A stretch of DNA of 64,000 nt, from the NCBI RefSeq assembly GCF_051014445.1, contig NW_027488379.1:2604001-2668000 (forward strand). The letters run 5' to 3'. The notes below the pieces were generated by a model. The model was not told where the DNA came from. It was given only the letters and a program-made list of their open reading frames with translations, and searched no databases. Below, piece by piece: positions 38,437-50,122 of the stretch (position 1 is the first letter of the stretch; the number at the start of each line of letters is the position of its first letter). A program made the position numbers and the translations under genes. This DNA comes from Colletes latitarsis (lineage: Eukaryota; Arthropoda; Insecta; Hymenoptera; Colletidae).

Positions 38437-40170
38437 GGTCTAAGTTAGGTCTGCGATTTGCTCTCATCAGGCTCATACTTCCGCATATTTCTCATACTTG
38501 TTGAGCAGATCCTGGGTTTTTTCTGGTTTGGATCACGTGGTAATATGTTACCATACTGAAACAGACCATTAAACCTGGTTTCGAACAATATTTTTGTGGA
38601 TAACGCTTGCTAGGTTTAGGCTAGGTCTGGGATTTGCACTCATCAGGCTCATACTTTCGCATATTTCTCATACTTGATGTCCAGATCCCGGGCTTTTCTG
38701 GCTTGGATCACGTGGTAATGTGGTACCACAATGAAACAGTCGACTAACCCTGGTCTCGATCAATATTTTAGAGGATAACGCATGTCAGGTCTAGGTTAGG
38801 TCTGCGATTTGCTCTCATCAGGCTCATACTTTCGCATATTTCTCATACTTGTTGAGCAGATCCTGGGATTTTTCTGGTTTGGATCACGTAGTAATGTGGT
38901 ACCACACTGAAACAGTCAATTAAACCTGGTTTCGATCAATATTTTAGAGGATAACTCATGTTAGGTCTAGGCCAGGCCTGGGAAATGCCCTCATCAGACT
39001 GATACTTTCGCATTCTTCACATACTTGTTGAACAGATCCCGGGTTTTTTCTGGTTCGGATCACGTAGTAATGTGGTACCACACTGAAACAGTCCATTAAA
39101 CCTAGTTTCGATCAATATTTTAGAGGATAACTCATGTTAGGCCTAGGCCAGGCCTGGGATATGCCCTCATCAGGCTCATACTTTCGCATATTTCTCGTTC
39201 TTGTTGGCCAGGTTCTGGGCTTTTTTTGGTTTGGATCACGTAGTAATGTGGTACCACACTGAGACAGTCCATTAAACCTGGGTTCGATCAATATTTTAGA
39301 GGATAACGCATGTTAGGTCTAGCTTAGGTCTGGGATTTGCTCTCATCAGGCTCATACTTTCGCATATTTCTCGTACTTGTTGGCCAGATCCTTTGCTTTT
39401 TCTGGTTTGGATCACGTAGTAATGAGGTACCACACAGAAACAGTCGATTAAACCAGGTCTCGATCAATATTTTAGAGGATAACGCATGTTAGGTCTAGGT
39501 TAGGTCTGGGATTTGCTCTCATCAGACTCATTCTTTCGCTTTCTTCACACACTTGTTGAACAGATCCCGGATTTTTTCTGGTATGGATCACGTGGTAATG
39601 TGGTACCACGCTGAATCAGTCAATTAACCCTGGTTTCGATCAACATTTTAGAGGATAACGCATGTTAGGTCTAGGTTAGGTCTGGGATTTGCTCTCATCA
39701 GGCTCATACTTTCGCATATTTCTCATACTTGTTGAGCAGATCCTGGGCTTTTTTTGGTTTGGATCACGCGGTAATGTGGATCCACATTGAAACAGTTCAT
39801 TAAACTTGGTTTCGATCAATATTTTAGAGGATAACGCATGTTAGGTCTAGCTTAGGTCTGCGATTTGCTCTCATCAGGCTCATACTTTCGCATATTTCTC
39901 ATACTTGTTGAGCAGATCCTGGGATTTTTCTGGTTTGGATCACGTAGTAATGTGGTACCACACTGAGACAGTCAATTAAACCTGGTTCCGATCAATATTT
40001 TAGAGGATAACGCATGCTAGGTCTAGGTTAGGCCTTGGATTTGCCCTCATCAGACACATACTTTCGCATTCTTCACACACTTGTTGAACAGATCCCGGGC
40101 TTTTCTGGCTTGGATCACGTTGTAATGTGGTAGCACAATGAAACAGTAGACTAAACCTGGTCTCGATCAA
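38437..40170. repeat. Family B right end, further 8-monomer module copy
   Basis: From about 39,240 the sequence follows 8,970-9,600: GAGGTACCACACAGAAACAG near 39,424, CTTTCGCTTTCTTCACAC near 39,533 and the GTGGATCCAC dyad near 39,777. It then continues into monomers like those near 20,800-21,060. A few private changes are present, such as TTCATTAAACTTGG near 39,796. Confidence 0.8.
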
Positions 40171-41708
40171 TATTTTAGTGGATAACGCATGTTAAGTCAT
40201 GGTTAGGTCTGGGATTTGCACACATCAGGCTCATACTTTCGCATATTTCTCATACTTGATGGCCAGATTCTGGCTTTTTTTGGTCTGGATCACGCAGTAA
40301 TGTAGACCTACACTGAAACGGTCCATTAAACCTGGTTTCGATCAATATTTTAGAGGATAACGCATGTTAGGTCTAGGTTAGGTCTGGGATTTGCTCTCAT
40401 CAGGCTCATACCTTCGCATATTTCTCATACTTGTTGGACAGATCCCGGGCTTTTCTGGTTTGGATCACGTGGTAATGTGGTAGCACAATGAAACAGACGA
40501 CTAAACCTGGTCTCGATCAATATTTTAGTGGATAACGAATGTTAGCTCTGGATTAGGTCTATGATTTGCCCTCGTCAGTCTCATACTTCCTCATTCTTCA
40601 CATACTTCTTGAACAGATCCCGGGTTTTTTCTGGTTTGGATCACATAGTAGTGTGGTACCACACTTAAACAGTCCACTAAACCTGGTTTCGATCAATATT
40701 TTAGAGGTTAACGCATGTGAGGTCTAGGTTAGGCCTTGGATTTGCCCTCATCAGTCTCATAATTCCTCATTCCACACATACTTCTTGCACAGATCCTGGG
40801 TTTTCTCTGGTTTGGATCACATAGTAGTGTGGTACCACACTGAAACAGACGACTAAACCTGGTCTCGATCAATATTTTAGAGTATAACGCATGTTACGTC
40901 TGGGTTAGGTCTGGGATTTGCCCTCATCAGTCTCATACTACCTCGTTCTTCACATACTTCTTGAACAGATCCTGGCTTTTTTCTGGCTTGGATCTCATAG
41001 TAGTATGGTACCACACTTAAACAGTCGATTAAACCTGGTTTCGATCAATATTTTACAGGATAACGCATGTTAGGTCTAGGTTAGGCCTTGGATTTGCCCT
41101 CATCAGACTCATACTTTCGCATTCATCACACACTTGATGAACAGATCCTGGATTTTCTCTGGTTTGGATCACGTAGTAATGTGGCACCACACTGAAACAG
41201 TCCATTAAACCTGGTTTCGATCAATATTTTAGAAGTTAACGCATGTTAGGTCTAGGTTAGGTCTGGGATTTGCTCTCATCAGGCTCATACTTTCGCATAT
41301 TTCTGATACTTGATGGCCAGATTCGGGGCCTTTTTTGGTTTCCATCACGTAGTAATGCGGTACCACACTGAAACAGACCACTAAACCTGGTTTCGATCAA
41401 TGTTTTAGAGGATAACGCATGTTAGGTCTATGTTAGGCCTTGGATTTGCCCTCATCAGACTCATGCTTTCGCTTTCTTCACACACTTGTTGAACAGATCC
41501 CGGATTTTTTCTGGTATGGATCACGTGGTAATGTGTTACCACACTGTAACAGACCATTAAACCTGGTTTCGATCAATATTTTAGAAGTTAACGCATGTTA
41601 GGTCTAGGTTTGGTCTGGGATTTGCTCTCATCAGGCTCATACTTTCGCATATTTCTGATACTTGATGGCCAGATTCTGGTCTTTTTCTGGTTTGGATCAC
41701 GTAGTAAT

Positions 41709-41884
41709 GTGGTACCACACTGAAACAGTCGATTAAACCTGGTTTCGATCAATATTTTAGAGGATAACGCATGTTAGGTCTAGGTTAGGTCCGGGATTTG
41801 CTCTCATCAGGCTCATACTTTCGCATATTTCTCATACTTGTTGAGCAGATCCTGGGATTTTTCTGGTTTGGACCACGTAGTAAT
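41709..41884 (+). repeat. Representative 176-bp monomer
   Basis: This monomer is close to the apparent consensus and serves as a reference, numbered from the palindrome. Positions 1-10 are the dyad GTGGTACCAC with a KpnI core. An AT-rich block containing GATCAATATTTTAGAGGA follows at about 38-55. Positions 66-76 and 77-87 are two 11-bp direct repeats of the TTAGGTCTRGG type (the second reads TTAGGTCCGGG here). Next come CTCATCAGGCTCATAC and TTCGCATATTTCTCATACTT, then CAGATCCTGGG, a short T tract and TCTGGTTTGGA. The next palindrome begins at 41,885, so the length is exactly 176 bp. Because 176 is not a multiple of three, the reading frame shifts at each monomer, which prevents long ORFs. Confidence 0.95.
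41774..41795. repeat. Paired 11-bp direct repeats (TTAGGTCTRGG type)
   Basis: Nearly every monomer carries two adjacent 11-bp copies, TTAGGTCTAGG then TTAGGTCTGGG; in this reference monomer the second reads TTAGGTCCGGG. The motif begins with TTAGG, the telomeric repeat of many arthropods, but it is not a telomeric array. It may be the relic of a shorter ancestral repeat from which the 176-bp unit grew. The region is also a hotspot for differences between monomers. Confidence 0.82.
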
Positions 41885-42236
41885 GTGGTACCACACTGAA
41901 ACAGTCGATTAAACCTGGTTTCGATCAATATTTTAGAGGATAACGCATGTTAGGTCTAGGACAGGCCTGGGATTTGGCCTCATCAGACTCATCCTTTCGC
42001 ATTCTTCACATACTTCAAAAACAGATCCCGGGTTTTTTCTGGTTTGTATCACGTAGTAATGTGCTACCACACTGAAACAGTCCGTTAAACCTAGTTTCGA
42101 TCAATATTTTAGAGAATAACGCATGTTAGGTCTAGGTTAGGTCCGGGATTTCCTCTCATCAGGCTCATACTTTCGCATATTTCTCATACTTGTTGAGCAG
42201 ATCCTGGGATTTTTCTGGTTTGGACCACGTAGTAAT

Positions 42237-42410
42237 GTGGTACCACACTGAAACTCAATTAAACCTGGTTTCGATCAATATTTTAGAGGATAACGCATGT
42301 TAGGTCTGGGTTAGGCCTTGGATTTGCCCTCATCAGACTCTTACTTTCGCATTCTTCACATACTTGTTGAACAGATCCCGGGATTTTTCTGGTTTGGATC
42401 ACGTAGTAAT
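42237..42410. repeat. 174-bp monomer with 2-bp deletion
   Basis: GAAACAGTCAATT is shortened to GAAACTCAATT near 42,252, and the distance to the next palindrome is 174 bp. The same change recurs in the monomer at 45,578-45,751, which links the boundary zone to the scrambled A segment. Confidence 0.88.
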
Positions 42411-45400
42411 GTGGTACCACACTGAAACAGTCCATCAAACCTAGTTTCGATCAACATTTTAGAGGATAGCGCATGTTTGGCCTAGGTTAGGTCTCGGATA
42501 TGCTCCCATCAGGCTCATACTTTCGCATATTTCTCATTCTTGTTGGCCAGATTCTGGGCTTTTCTTGGTTTGGATCGCGCAGTAATGTGGATCTACACTG
42601 AAACAGTCCTTTAAACCTGGTTTCGATCAACATTTTAGAGGATAACGCATGTTAGGTCTAGGTTAGGTCTGGGATTTGCTCTCATCAGGCTCATACTTTC
42701 GCATATTTCTCATACTTGTTGAGCAGATCCTGGGATTTTTCTGGTTTGGATCACGTAGTAATGTGGTACCACACTGAAACAGTCAATTAAACCTGGTTTC
42801 GATCAATATTTTAGAGGATAACTCATGTTAGGTCTAGGTTAGGCCTTGGATTTGCCCTCATCAGACTCATACTTTCGCATTCTTCACACACTTGTTGAAC
42901 AGATCCCGGGCCTTTCTGGTTTGGATCACGTGGTAATGTGGTACCTCAATGAAACAGTCGACTAAACCTGGTCTCGATCAATATTTTAGAGGATAAAGCA
43001 TGTTAGGTCTGGATTAGGTCTAGCATTTGCCCTCATCAGTCTCATACTTCCTCATTCTTCACATACTACTTGAACAGATCCTGGATTAGTTCTGGTTTGG
43101 ATCACATAGTAGTGTGGTACCACACTTAAACGGTCCATTAAACCTGGTTTCGATCAATGTTTTAAAGGTTAACGCATGTTAGGTCTAGGTTAGGTCTGGG
43201 ATTTGCTCTCATCCGGCTCATACTTTTGCATATTTCTCATACTTGATCGCCAGATTGTGGTCTTTTTTTGATTTGGATAGCGTAGTAATGTGGTACCACA
43301 CTGAAACAGTCCATTAAACCTGGTTTCGATCAATATTTTAGATGATAACGCATGTTAGGTCAGGGTTAGGTCTAGCATTTGCCCTCATCAGTCTCACACT
43401 TCCTCATTCTTCACATACTACTTGAACAGATCCTGGATTAGTTCTGGTTTGGATCACATAGTAGTGTGGTACCACACTTAAACAGTCCATTAAACCTGGT
43501 TTTGATCACTATTTTAAAGGTTAACGCATGTTGGGCCTAGGTTAGGTCCGGGATTTGCTCTCATCAGGCTGATACTTTCGCATATTTCTCATTCTTGATG
43601 GCCAGATTCTTGGCTTTTCTTGGTTTGGATCGCGCAGTAATGTGGATCTACACTGAAACAGTCCGTTAAACCTGGTTTCGATCAACATTTTAGAGGATAA
43701 CGCATTTAAGGTCTAGGTTAGGTCTGGGATTTGCTCTCATCAGGCTCATACTTTCGCATATTTCTCATACTTGTTGAGCAGATCCTGGGATTTTTCTGGT
43801 TTGGACCACGTAGAAATGTGGTACCACACTGAAACAGTCAATTAAACCAGGTTTCGATCAATATTTTAGATGATAACGCATGTTAGGTCAGGGTTAGGTC
43901 TAGCATTTGCCCTCATCAGTCCCACACTTCCTCATTCTTCACATACTACTTGAACAGATCCTGGATTAGTTCTGGTTTGGATCACATAGTAGTGTGGTAC
44001 CACACTTAAACAGTCCATTAAACCTGGTTTCGATCAATGTTTTAAAGGTTAACGCATGTTGGGTCTAGGTTAGGTCCGGGAATTGCTCTCATCAGGCTCA
44101 TACTTTTGCATATTTCTCATACTTGATGGCCAGATTCTGGGCTTTTTTTGATTTGTTAACGTAGTAATGTGGTACCACACTGAAACAGTCCATTAAACCT
44201 GGTTTCGATTAATATTTTAGAGGATAACGCATGTTAGGTCTAGGTTAGGTCCGGGAATTGCTCTCATCAGGCTCATACTTTTGCATATTTCTCATACTTG
44301 ATGGCCAGATTCTGGGCTTTTTTTGATTTGTTAACGTAGTAATGTGGTACCACACTGAAACAGTCCATTAAACCTGGTTTCGATTAATATTTTAGAGGAT
44401 AACGCATGTTAGGTCTGGGTTAGGTCTAGGATTTGCCCTCATCAGGCTCATACTTTCGCATTATTCGCATGCTCGTTGACCAGATACAGCTCCTATTCTG
44501 GTTTGGATCACGTGGTAATTTGGTACCACACTGAAACAGTCAATTAAACCTAGTCTGGGTCAACATTTCAATGGATAATGCATTTTATGTCTGGGTTAGG
44601 ACCGCGATTTGCCCACATGAGGCTCATACTTTCGCATATTTCTCATACTTGTTGGCCAGATCGTGGACTTTTACTGGTTTGGATCACATGGTAATGTGAT
44701 ATCACACTGAAACAGTCGACTAAACCTGGTCACGATCAATATTTTAGAGGATAACGCATGTTAGGTGTAGGTTAGGTCTGGGATTTGCTCTCATCAGGCT
44801 CATACTTTCGCATATTTCCGAAACTTGGTGGCCAGATTCTGGCCTTTTTCTGGTTTGGATCACGTAGTAATGTGGTACCACACTGAAACAGTCGATTAAA
44901 CCTGGTCTCGATCAATATTTTAGAGGATAACGCATGTTAGGTCTGGGTTAGGCCTGGGATTTGCCCTCTTCAGACTCATACTTTCGCATTCTTCGAATAC
45001 TTGTTGAACAGATCCTGGGTTTTTTCTGCTTTGGATCACGTAGTAATGTGGTACCACACTGAAACAGTCGATTAAATCTGGTTCCGGTCAATATTTTTGT
45101 GGAAAACACATGTTATGGTCTCGGTCAGGTCTAGGATTTGCCCACAGCTGGGCCATACCTTTGCATATTGCTGATACTTTTTGGCCAGATCCTGGGCTTT
45201 CACTGCTTTGGATCACGTGGTAATGTGGTACCACACTGAAACAGTCAATTAAACCTGGTTCCGATCAATATTTTTGAGGAAAACTCATGTTTTGGTCTCG
45301 GTTAGGTCTAGGATTTGCCCTCAGCTGGGTCATACTTTCGCATATTTCTCATACTTTTTGGCCAGATCCTGGACTTTCACTGCTTTGGATCACGTAGTAA

Positions 45401-45640
45401 TGTGGTACCACACTGAAACAGTCGATTAAACCTGGTTTCGATCAATATTTTAGAGGATAACGCATGTTAGGTCTAGGTTAGGTCTGGGATTTGCTCTCAT
45501 CAGGCTCATACTTTCGCATATTTCTCATACTTGTTTAGCAGATCCTGGGATTTTTCTGGTTTGGACCACGTAGTAATGTGGTACCACACTGAAACTCAAT
45601 TAAACCTGGTTTCGATCAATATTTTAGAGGATAACGCATG
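42341..45640. repeat. Scrambled HOR A segment
   Basis: From 42,341 to about 44,100 the sequence is collinear with A1 1,871-3,630 at a constant offset of 40,470. It then jumps to a monomer like A1 4,700-4,800, which is duplicated (CCGGGAATTG at 44,076 and 44,251). Next come a monomer like A1 1,140-1,320 near 44,420-44,600, and A1 3,820-4,240 with one extra monomer near 44,761. Near 45,230-45,400 it includes a GAGGAAAACTCATG monomer resembling family B near 20,570. A-derived pieces are thus reshuffled, with a B-like insert. Confidence 0.8.
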
Positions 45641-45751
45641 TTAGGTCTGTGTTAGGCCTTGGATTTGCCCTCATCAGACTCATACTTTCGCATATTTCTC
45701 TTACTTGTTGGCCAGAGCCTGGGCTTTTTCTGGTTTCGGTCACGTGGTAAT
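45578..45751. repeat. 174-bp monomer with 2-bp deletion, second copy
   Basis: It carries the same GAAACTCAATT junction as the monomer at 42,237. The monomer ends at the GTGGGGCC variant at 45,752. Confidence 0.87.
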
Positions 45752-48700
45752 GTGGGGCCACACTGAAACATTCGATTAAACTTGGTCTCGATCAATATTT
45801 TAGAGGATAACGCATGTTAGGTCTAGGTTAGGCCTTGGATTTGCCCTCATCAGACTCTTACTTTCGCATTCTTCACATACTTGTTGAACAGATCCCGGGA
45901 TTTTTCTGGTTTGAATCACGTAGTAATGTGGTACCACACTGAAACAGTCAATTAAACCTGGTTTCGATCAATATTTTAGAGGATAACTCATGTTAGGTCT
46001 AGGTTAGGCCTTGGATTTGCCCTCATCAGACTCATACTTTCGCATTCTTCACACACTTGTTGAACAGATCCCGGGCCTTTCTGGTTTGGATCACGTGGTA
46101 ATGTGGTACCTCAATGAAACAGTCGACTAAACCTGGTCTCGATCAATATTTTAGAGGATAACGCATGTTAGGTCTGGATTAGGTCTAGCATTTGCCCTCA
46201 TCAGTCTTATACTTCCTCATTCTTCACATACTACTTGAACAGATCCCGGATTAGTTCTGGTTTGGATCACATAGTAGTGTGGTACCACACTTAAACAGTC
46301 CATTAAACCTGGTTTCGATCAATGTTTCAAAGGTTAACGCATGTTAGGTCTAGGTTAGGTCTGGGATTTGCTCTCATCCGGCTCATACTTTTGCATATCT
46401 CTCATACTTGATCGCCAGATTGTGGTCTTTTTTTGGTTTCGATAACGTAGTAATGTGGTACCACACTGAAACAGTCCATTAAACCTGGTTTCGATCAATA
46501 TTTTAGATGATAACGCATGTTAGGTCAGGGTTAGGTCTAGCATTTGCCCTCATCAGTCTCACACTTCCTCATTCTTCACATACTACTTGAACAGATCCTG
46601 GATTAGTTCTGGTTTGGATCACATAGTAGTGTGGTACCACACTTAAACAGTCCATTAAACCTGGTTTTGATCAATGTTTTAAAGGTTAACGCATGTTGGG
46701 CCTAGGTTAGGTCCGGGATTTGCTCTCATCAGGCTCATACTTTCGCATATTTCTCATTCTTGTTGGCCAGATTCTGGGCTTTTCTTGGTTTGGATCGCGC
46801 AGTAATGTGGATCTACACTGAAACAGTCCTTTAAACCTGGTTTCGATCAACATTTTAGAGGATAACGCATGTTAGGTCTAGGTTAGGTCTGGGATTTGCT
46901 CTCATCAGGCTCATACCTTCGCATATTTCTCATACTTGTTGAGCAGATCCTGGGATTTTTCTGGTTTGGACCACGTAGAAATGTGGTACCACACTGAAAC
47001 AGTCTATTAAGCCAGGTTTCGATCAATATTTTAGATGATAACGCATGTTAGGTCAGGGTTAGGTCTAGCATTTGCCCTCATCAGTCTCACACTTCCTCAT
47101 TCTTCACATACTACTTGAACAGATCCTGGATTAGTTCTGGTTTGGATCACATAGTAGTGTGGTACCACACTTAAACAGTCCATTAAACCTGGTTTCGATC
47201 AATGTTTTAAAGGTTAACGCATGTTGGGTCTAGGTTAGGTCCGGGATTTGCTCTCATCAGGCTCATACTTTTGCATATTTCTCATACTTGATGGCCAGTT
47301 TCTGGACTTTTTCTGGTTTGGATCACGTAGTAATGTGGTACCACACTGAAACAGTCAATTCAACCTGGTCTCGATAAATGTTTTAGAGGATAACGCATGT
47401 TAGGTCTGGGTTAGGTCTAGGATTTGCCCACATGAGGCTCATACTTTCGCATATTTCTCATACTTGTTGGCCAGATCGTGGACTTTTACTGGTTTGGATC
47501 ACATGGTAATGTGATATCACACTGAAACAGTCGACTAAACCTGGTCACGATCAATATTTTAGAGGATAACGCATGTTAGGTCTGGGTTAGGCCTGGGATT
47601 TGCCCTCTTCAGACTCATACTTTCGCATTCTTCGAATACTTGTTGAACAGATCCTGGGTTTTTTCTGCTTTGGATCACGTAGTAATGTGGTACCACACTG
47701 AAACAGTCGATTAAATCTGGTTCCGGTCAATATTTTTGTGGAAAACACATGTTATGGTCTCGGTCAGGTCTAGGATTTGCCCACAGCTGGGCCATACCTT
47801 TGCATATTGCTGATACTTTTTGGCCAGATCCTGGGCTTTCACTGCTTTGGATCACGTAGTAATGTGGTACCACACTGAAACAGTCCATTAAACCTAGTTT
47901 CGAACAACATTTTAGAGGATAGCGCATGCTTGGCCTAGGTTAGGTCTGGGATATACCCCCATCAGGCTCATACTTTCGCATATTTCTCGTTCTTGTTAGC
48001 CAGATTCTGGGCTTTTTCTGGTTTGTATCACGTAGTAATGTGGTACCACACTGGAACGGTCCATCAAACCTAGATTCGAATCAATATTTTAGAGGATATC
48101 GCATGTTAGGACTATGTTAGGTCTGGGATTTGCTCTCATCAGGCTCATACTTTCGCATATATCCCATACTTGATGGCCAGTTTCTGGGCTTTTTTTGGTT
48201 TGGATAATGTAGCAATGTGGTACAACACTGAAACAGTCCACTAAACCTGGTTTCGATCAATATTTTAGAGGATAACGCATGTTAGGTCTATGTTAGGTCT
48301 GGGATTTGCTCTGATCAGGCTCATACTTTCGCATATTACTCATACTTGATGGCCAGATTCTGGGCTTTTTTTGGTTTTGTTAACGTAGTAATGTGGTACC
48401 ACACTGAGACAGTCCATTAAACCTGGTTTCGATTAATATTTTAGAGGATAACGCATGTTAGGTCTAGGTTAGGTCTGGGATTTGCTGTCATCAGGCTCAT
48501 ACATTCGCATATTTCTCATACTTGTTGTGCAGATCCTGGGATTTTTCTGGTTTGGATCACGTAGTAATGTGGTACCACACTGAAACTGTCAATTAGACCT
48601 AGTTTCGATCAATATTTTATAGGATAACGCATGTTAGGTCTAGGTTAGGCCTTGGATTTGCCCTCATCAGACTCATACTTTCGCATTCTTCCCACACTTG

Positions 48701-50122
48701 TTGAACAGATCCCGGATTTTTTCTGGTTTGGATCACGTAGTAATATGGTACCACTATGAAACAGTCGACTAAACCTGGTCTCGATCAATATTTTAGAGAG
48801 TAACGCATGCTAGGTTTAGGTTAGGTCTGGGATTTGCACTCATCAGGCTCATACTTTCGCATATTTTTCATACTTCTTGGCCAGATCGTGGAGTTTTACT
48901 GGTTTGGATAACGTAGTAATGTGGTACCACACTGAAACAGTACATTAAACCTGGTCTCGATAAATATTTTAGAGGATAACGCATGTTAGGTCTGGTTTAG
49001 GCCTGGGATTTGCCCTCATCAGTCTCATACTTCCTCATTCATCACATACTTCTTGAACAGATCCTTGGTCTTTTCTGGTTTGGATCACATAGTAGTGTGG
49101 TACCACACTGAAACAGTCGATTAAACCAGGTTTCGATCAATATTTTAGATGATCACGCATGTTAGGGTTAGGTCTAGGATTTGCCTTCATCAGACTCATA
49201 CTTTCGCATTCTACGAATACTTGTTGAACAGATCCTGGGTTCTTTCTGCTTTGGATCACGTTGTAATGTGGCACCACACTGAAACAGTCGATTAAATCTG
49301 GTTCCGATCAATATTTTTGAGGTTAACTCATGTCAGGTCTAGGCCAGGCCTGGGATATGCCCTCATCAGACTCATACTTTCGCATTCTTCACATACTTGT
49401 TGAACAATTCCCGGATTTTTTCTGGTTTGGATCACGTAGTAATGTGGTACCACACTGAAACAGTCCATTAAACCTGGTTTCGAACAACATTTTAGTGGGT
49501 AGCGCTTGTTTGGCCTTGGTTAGGTCTGGGATATGCTCCCATCAGGCTCATACTTTCGCATATTTCTCATACTTGATGGCCAGATTCTGGGCTTTTTCTG
49601 GTTTGGATCACGTAGTAATGTGGTACCACACAGAAATAGTCAACTCAACCTGGATTCGATCAATATTTTAGAGGATAACACCGGTTATGTCTGGGTTAGG
49701 TCTGGGATTTGCCCTCATCAGGCACTTACGTTCGCATTTTTCGCATACTCGTTGACCAGATGCTGGGCTTTTTCTGGTTTGGATCACGTGGTAATGTGGT
49801 ACCACACTGAAACAGTCAATTAAACCTAGTCTGAGTCAACATTTCAAAGGGTAATGCATGTTAGGTCTGGGTTAGGTCTGTGATTTGCCCTGATGGGGCT
49901 AATCCTTTCGCATATTTCTCATACTTGTTGGCCAGATCGTGGACTTTTACAAGTTTGGATCTCGTAGTAATGTGGGACCACACTGAAACAGTCGATTAAA
50001 CCTGGTCTCGATCAATATTTTGGAGGATAACGCATGTTAGGTCTGGATTAGGTCTGGGATTTGCCCTCGTCAGTCTCATACTTCCGCATTCTTCACATAC
50101 TTCTTGAACAGATCCTGGGTTT
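45641..50122. repeat. HOR A, partial copy lacking two monomers
   Basis: From about 45,896 to 50,122 the sequence matches A1 2,261-6,486 at an offset of 43,635-43,636. Before that, 45,641-45,895 matches A1 1,654-1,908 at an offset of 43,987. The difference of 352 bp means that exactly two monomers are missing at the join near 45,896. One extra base (GATTCGAATCAATA) occurs near 48,079. After this copy the array runs as regular A units. Confidence 0.85.

Larger units (their letters stand above)
6719..40170. repeat. HOR family B domain
   Basis: These ~33 kb use the same 176-bp monomer but a different set and order of variants from family A. Typical B markers are GGCCAGGCCTGGGATATGCC, CGTTCTTGTTGGCCAG, CTTGTTGAGCAGATCCTGGG and TTGCTAGGTTTAGGCT. 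The domain is a mosaic of nested tandem duplications of 8, 15 and about 32 monomers, annotated separately, rather than one HOR repeated evenly. It is in the same orientation as family A. Confidence 0.87.
40171..42340. repeat. Heterogeneous boundary zone between B and A
   Basis: About 12 monomers that do not line up with either HOR as a block. Individual monomers resemble A or B types, and several carry private changes, such as the dyad variant GTAGACCTAC near 40,293, CATTCCACACATACTTC near 40,769 and CATACTTCAAAAACAG near 42,008. Reduced homogenisation of this kind is usual at edges between HOR domains; that reading is inferred. Confidence 0.75.

Noticed and set aside
41746..41764. TATA-like promoter in the AATATTTTAGAGG block
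   Set aside because: The block is part of every monomer and has no associated start site, downstream gene or terminator. Satellite transcription is possible but not shown by sequence.
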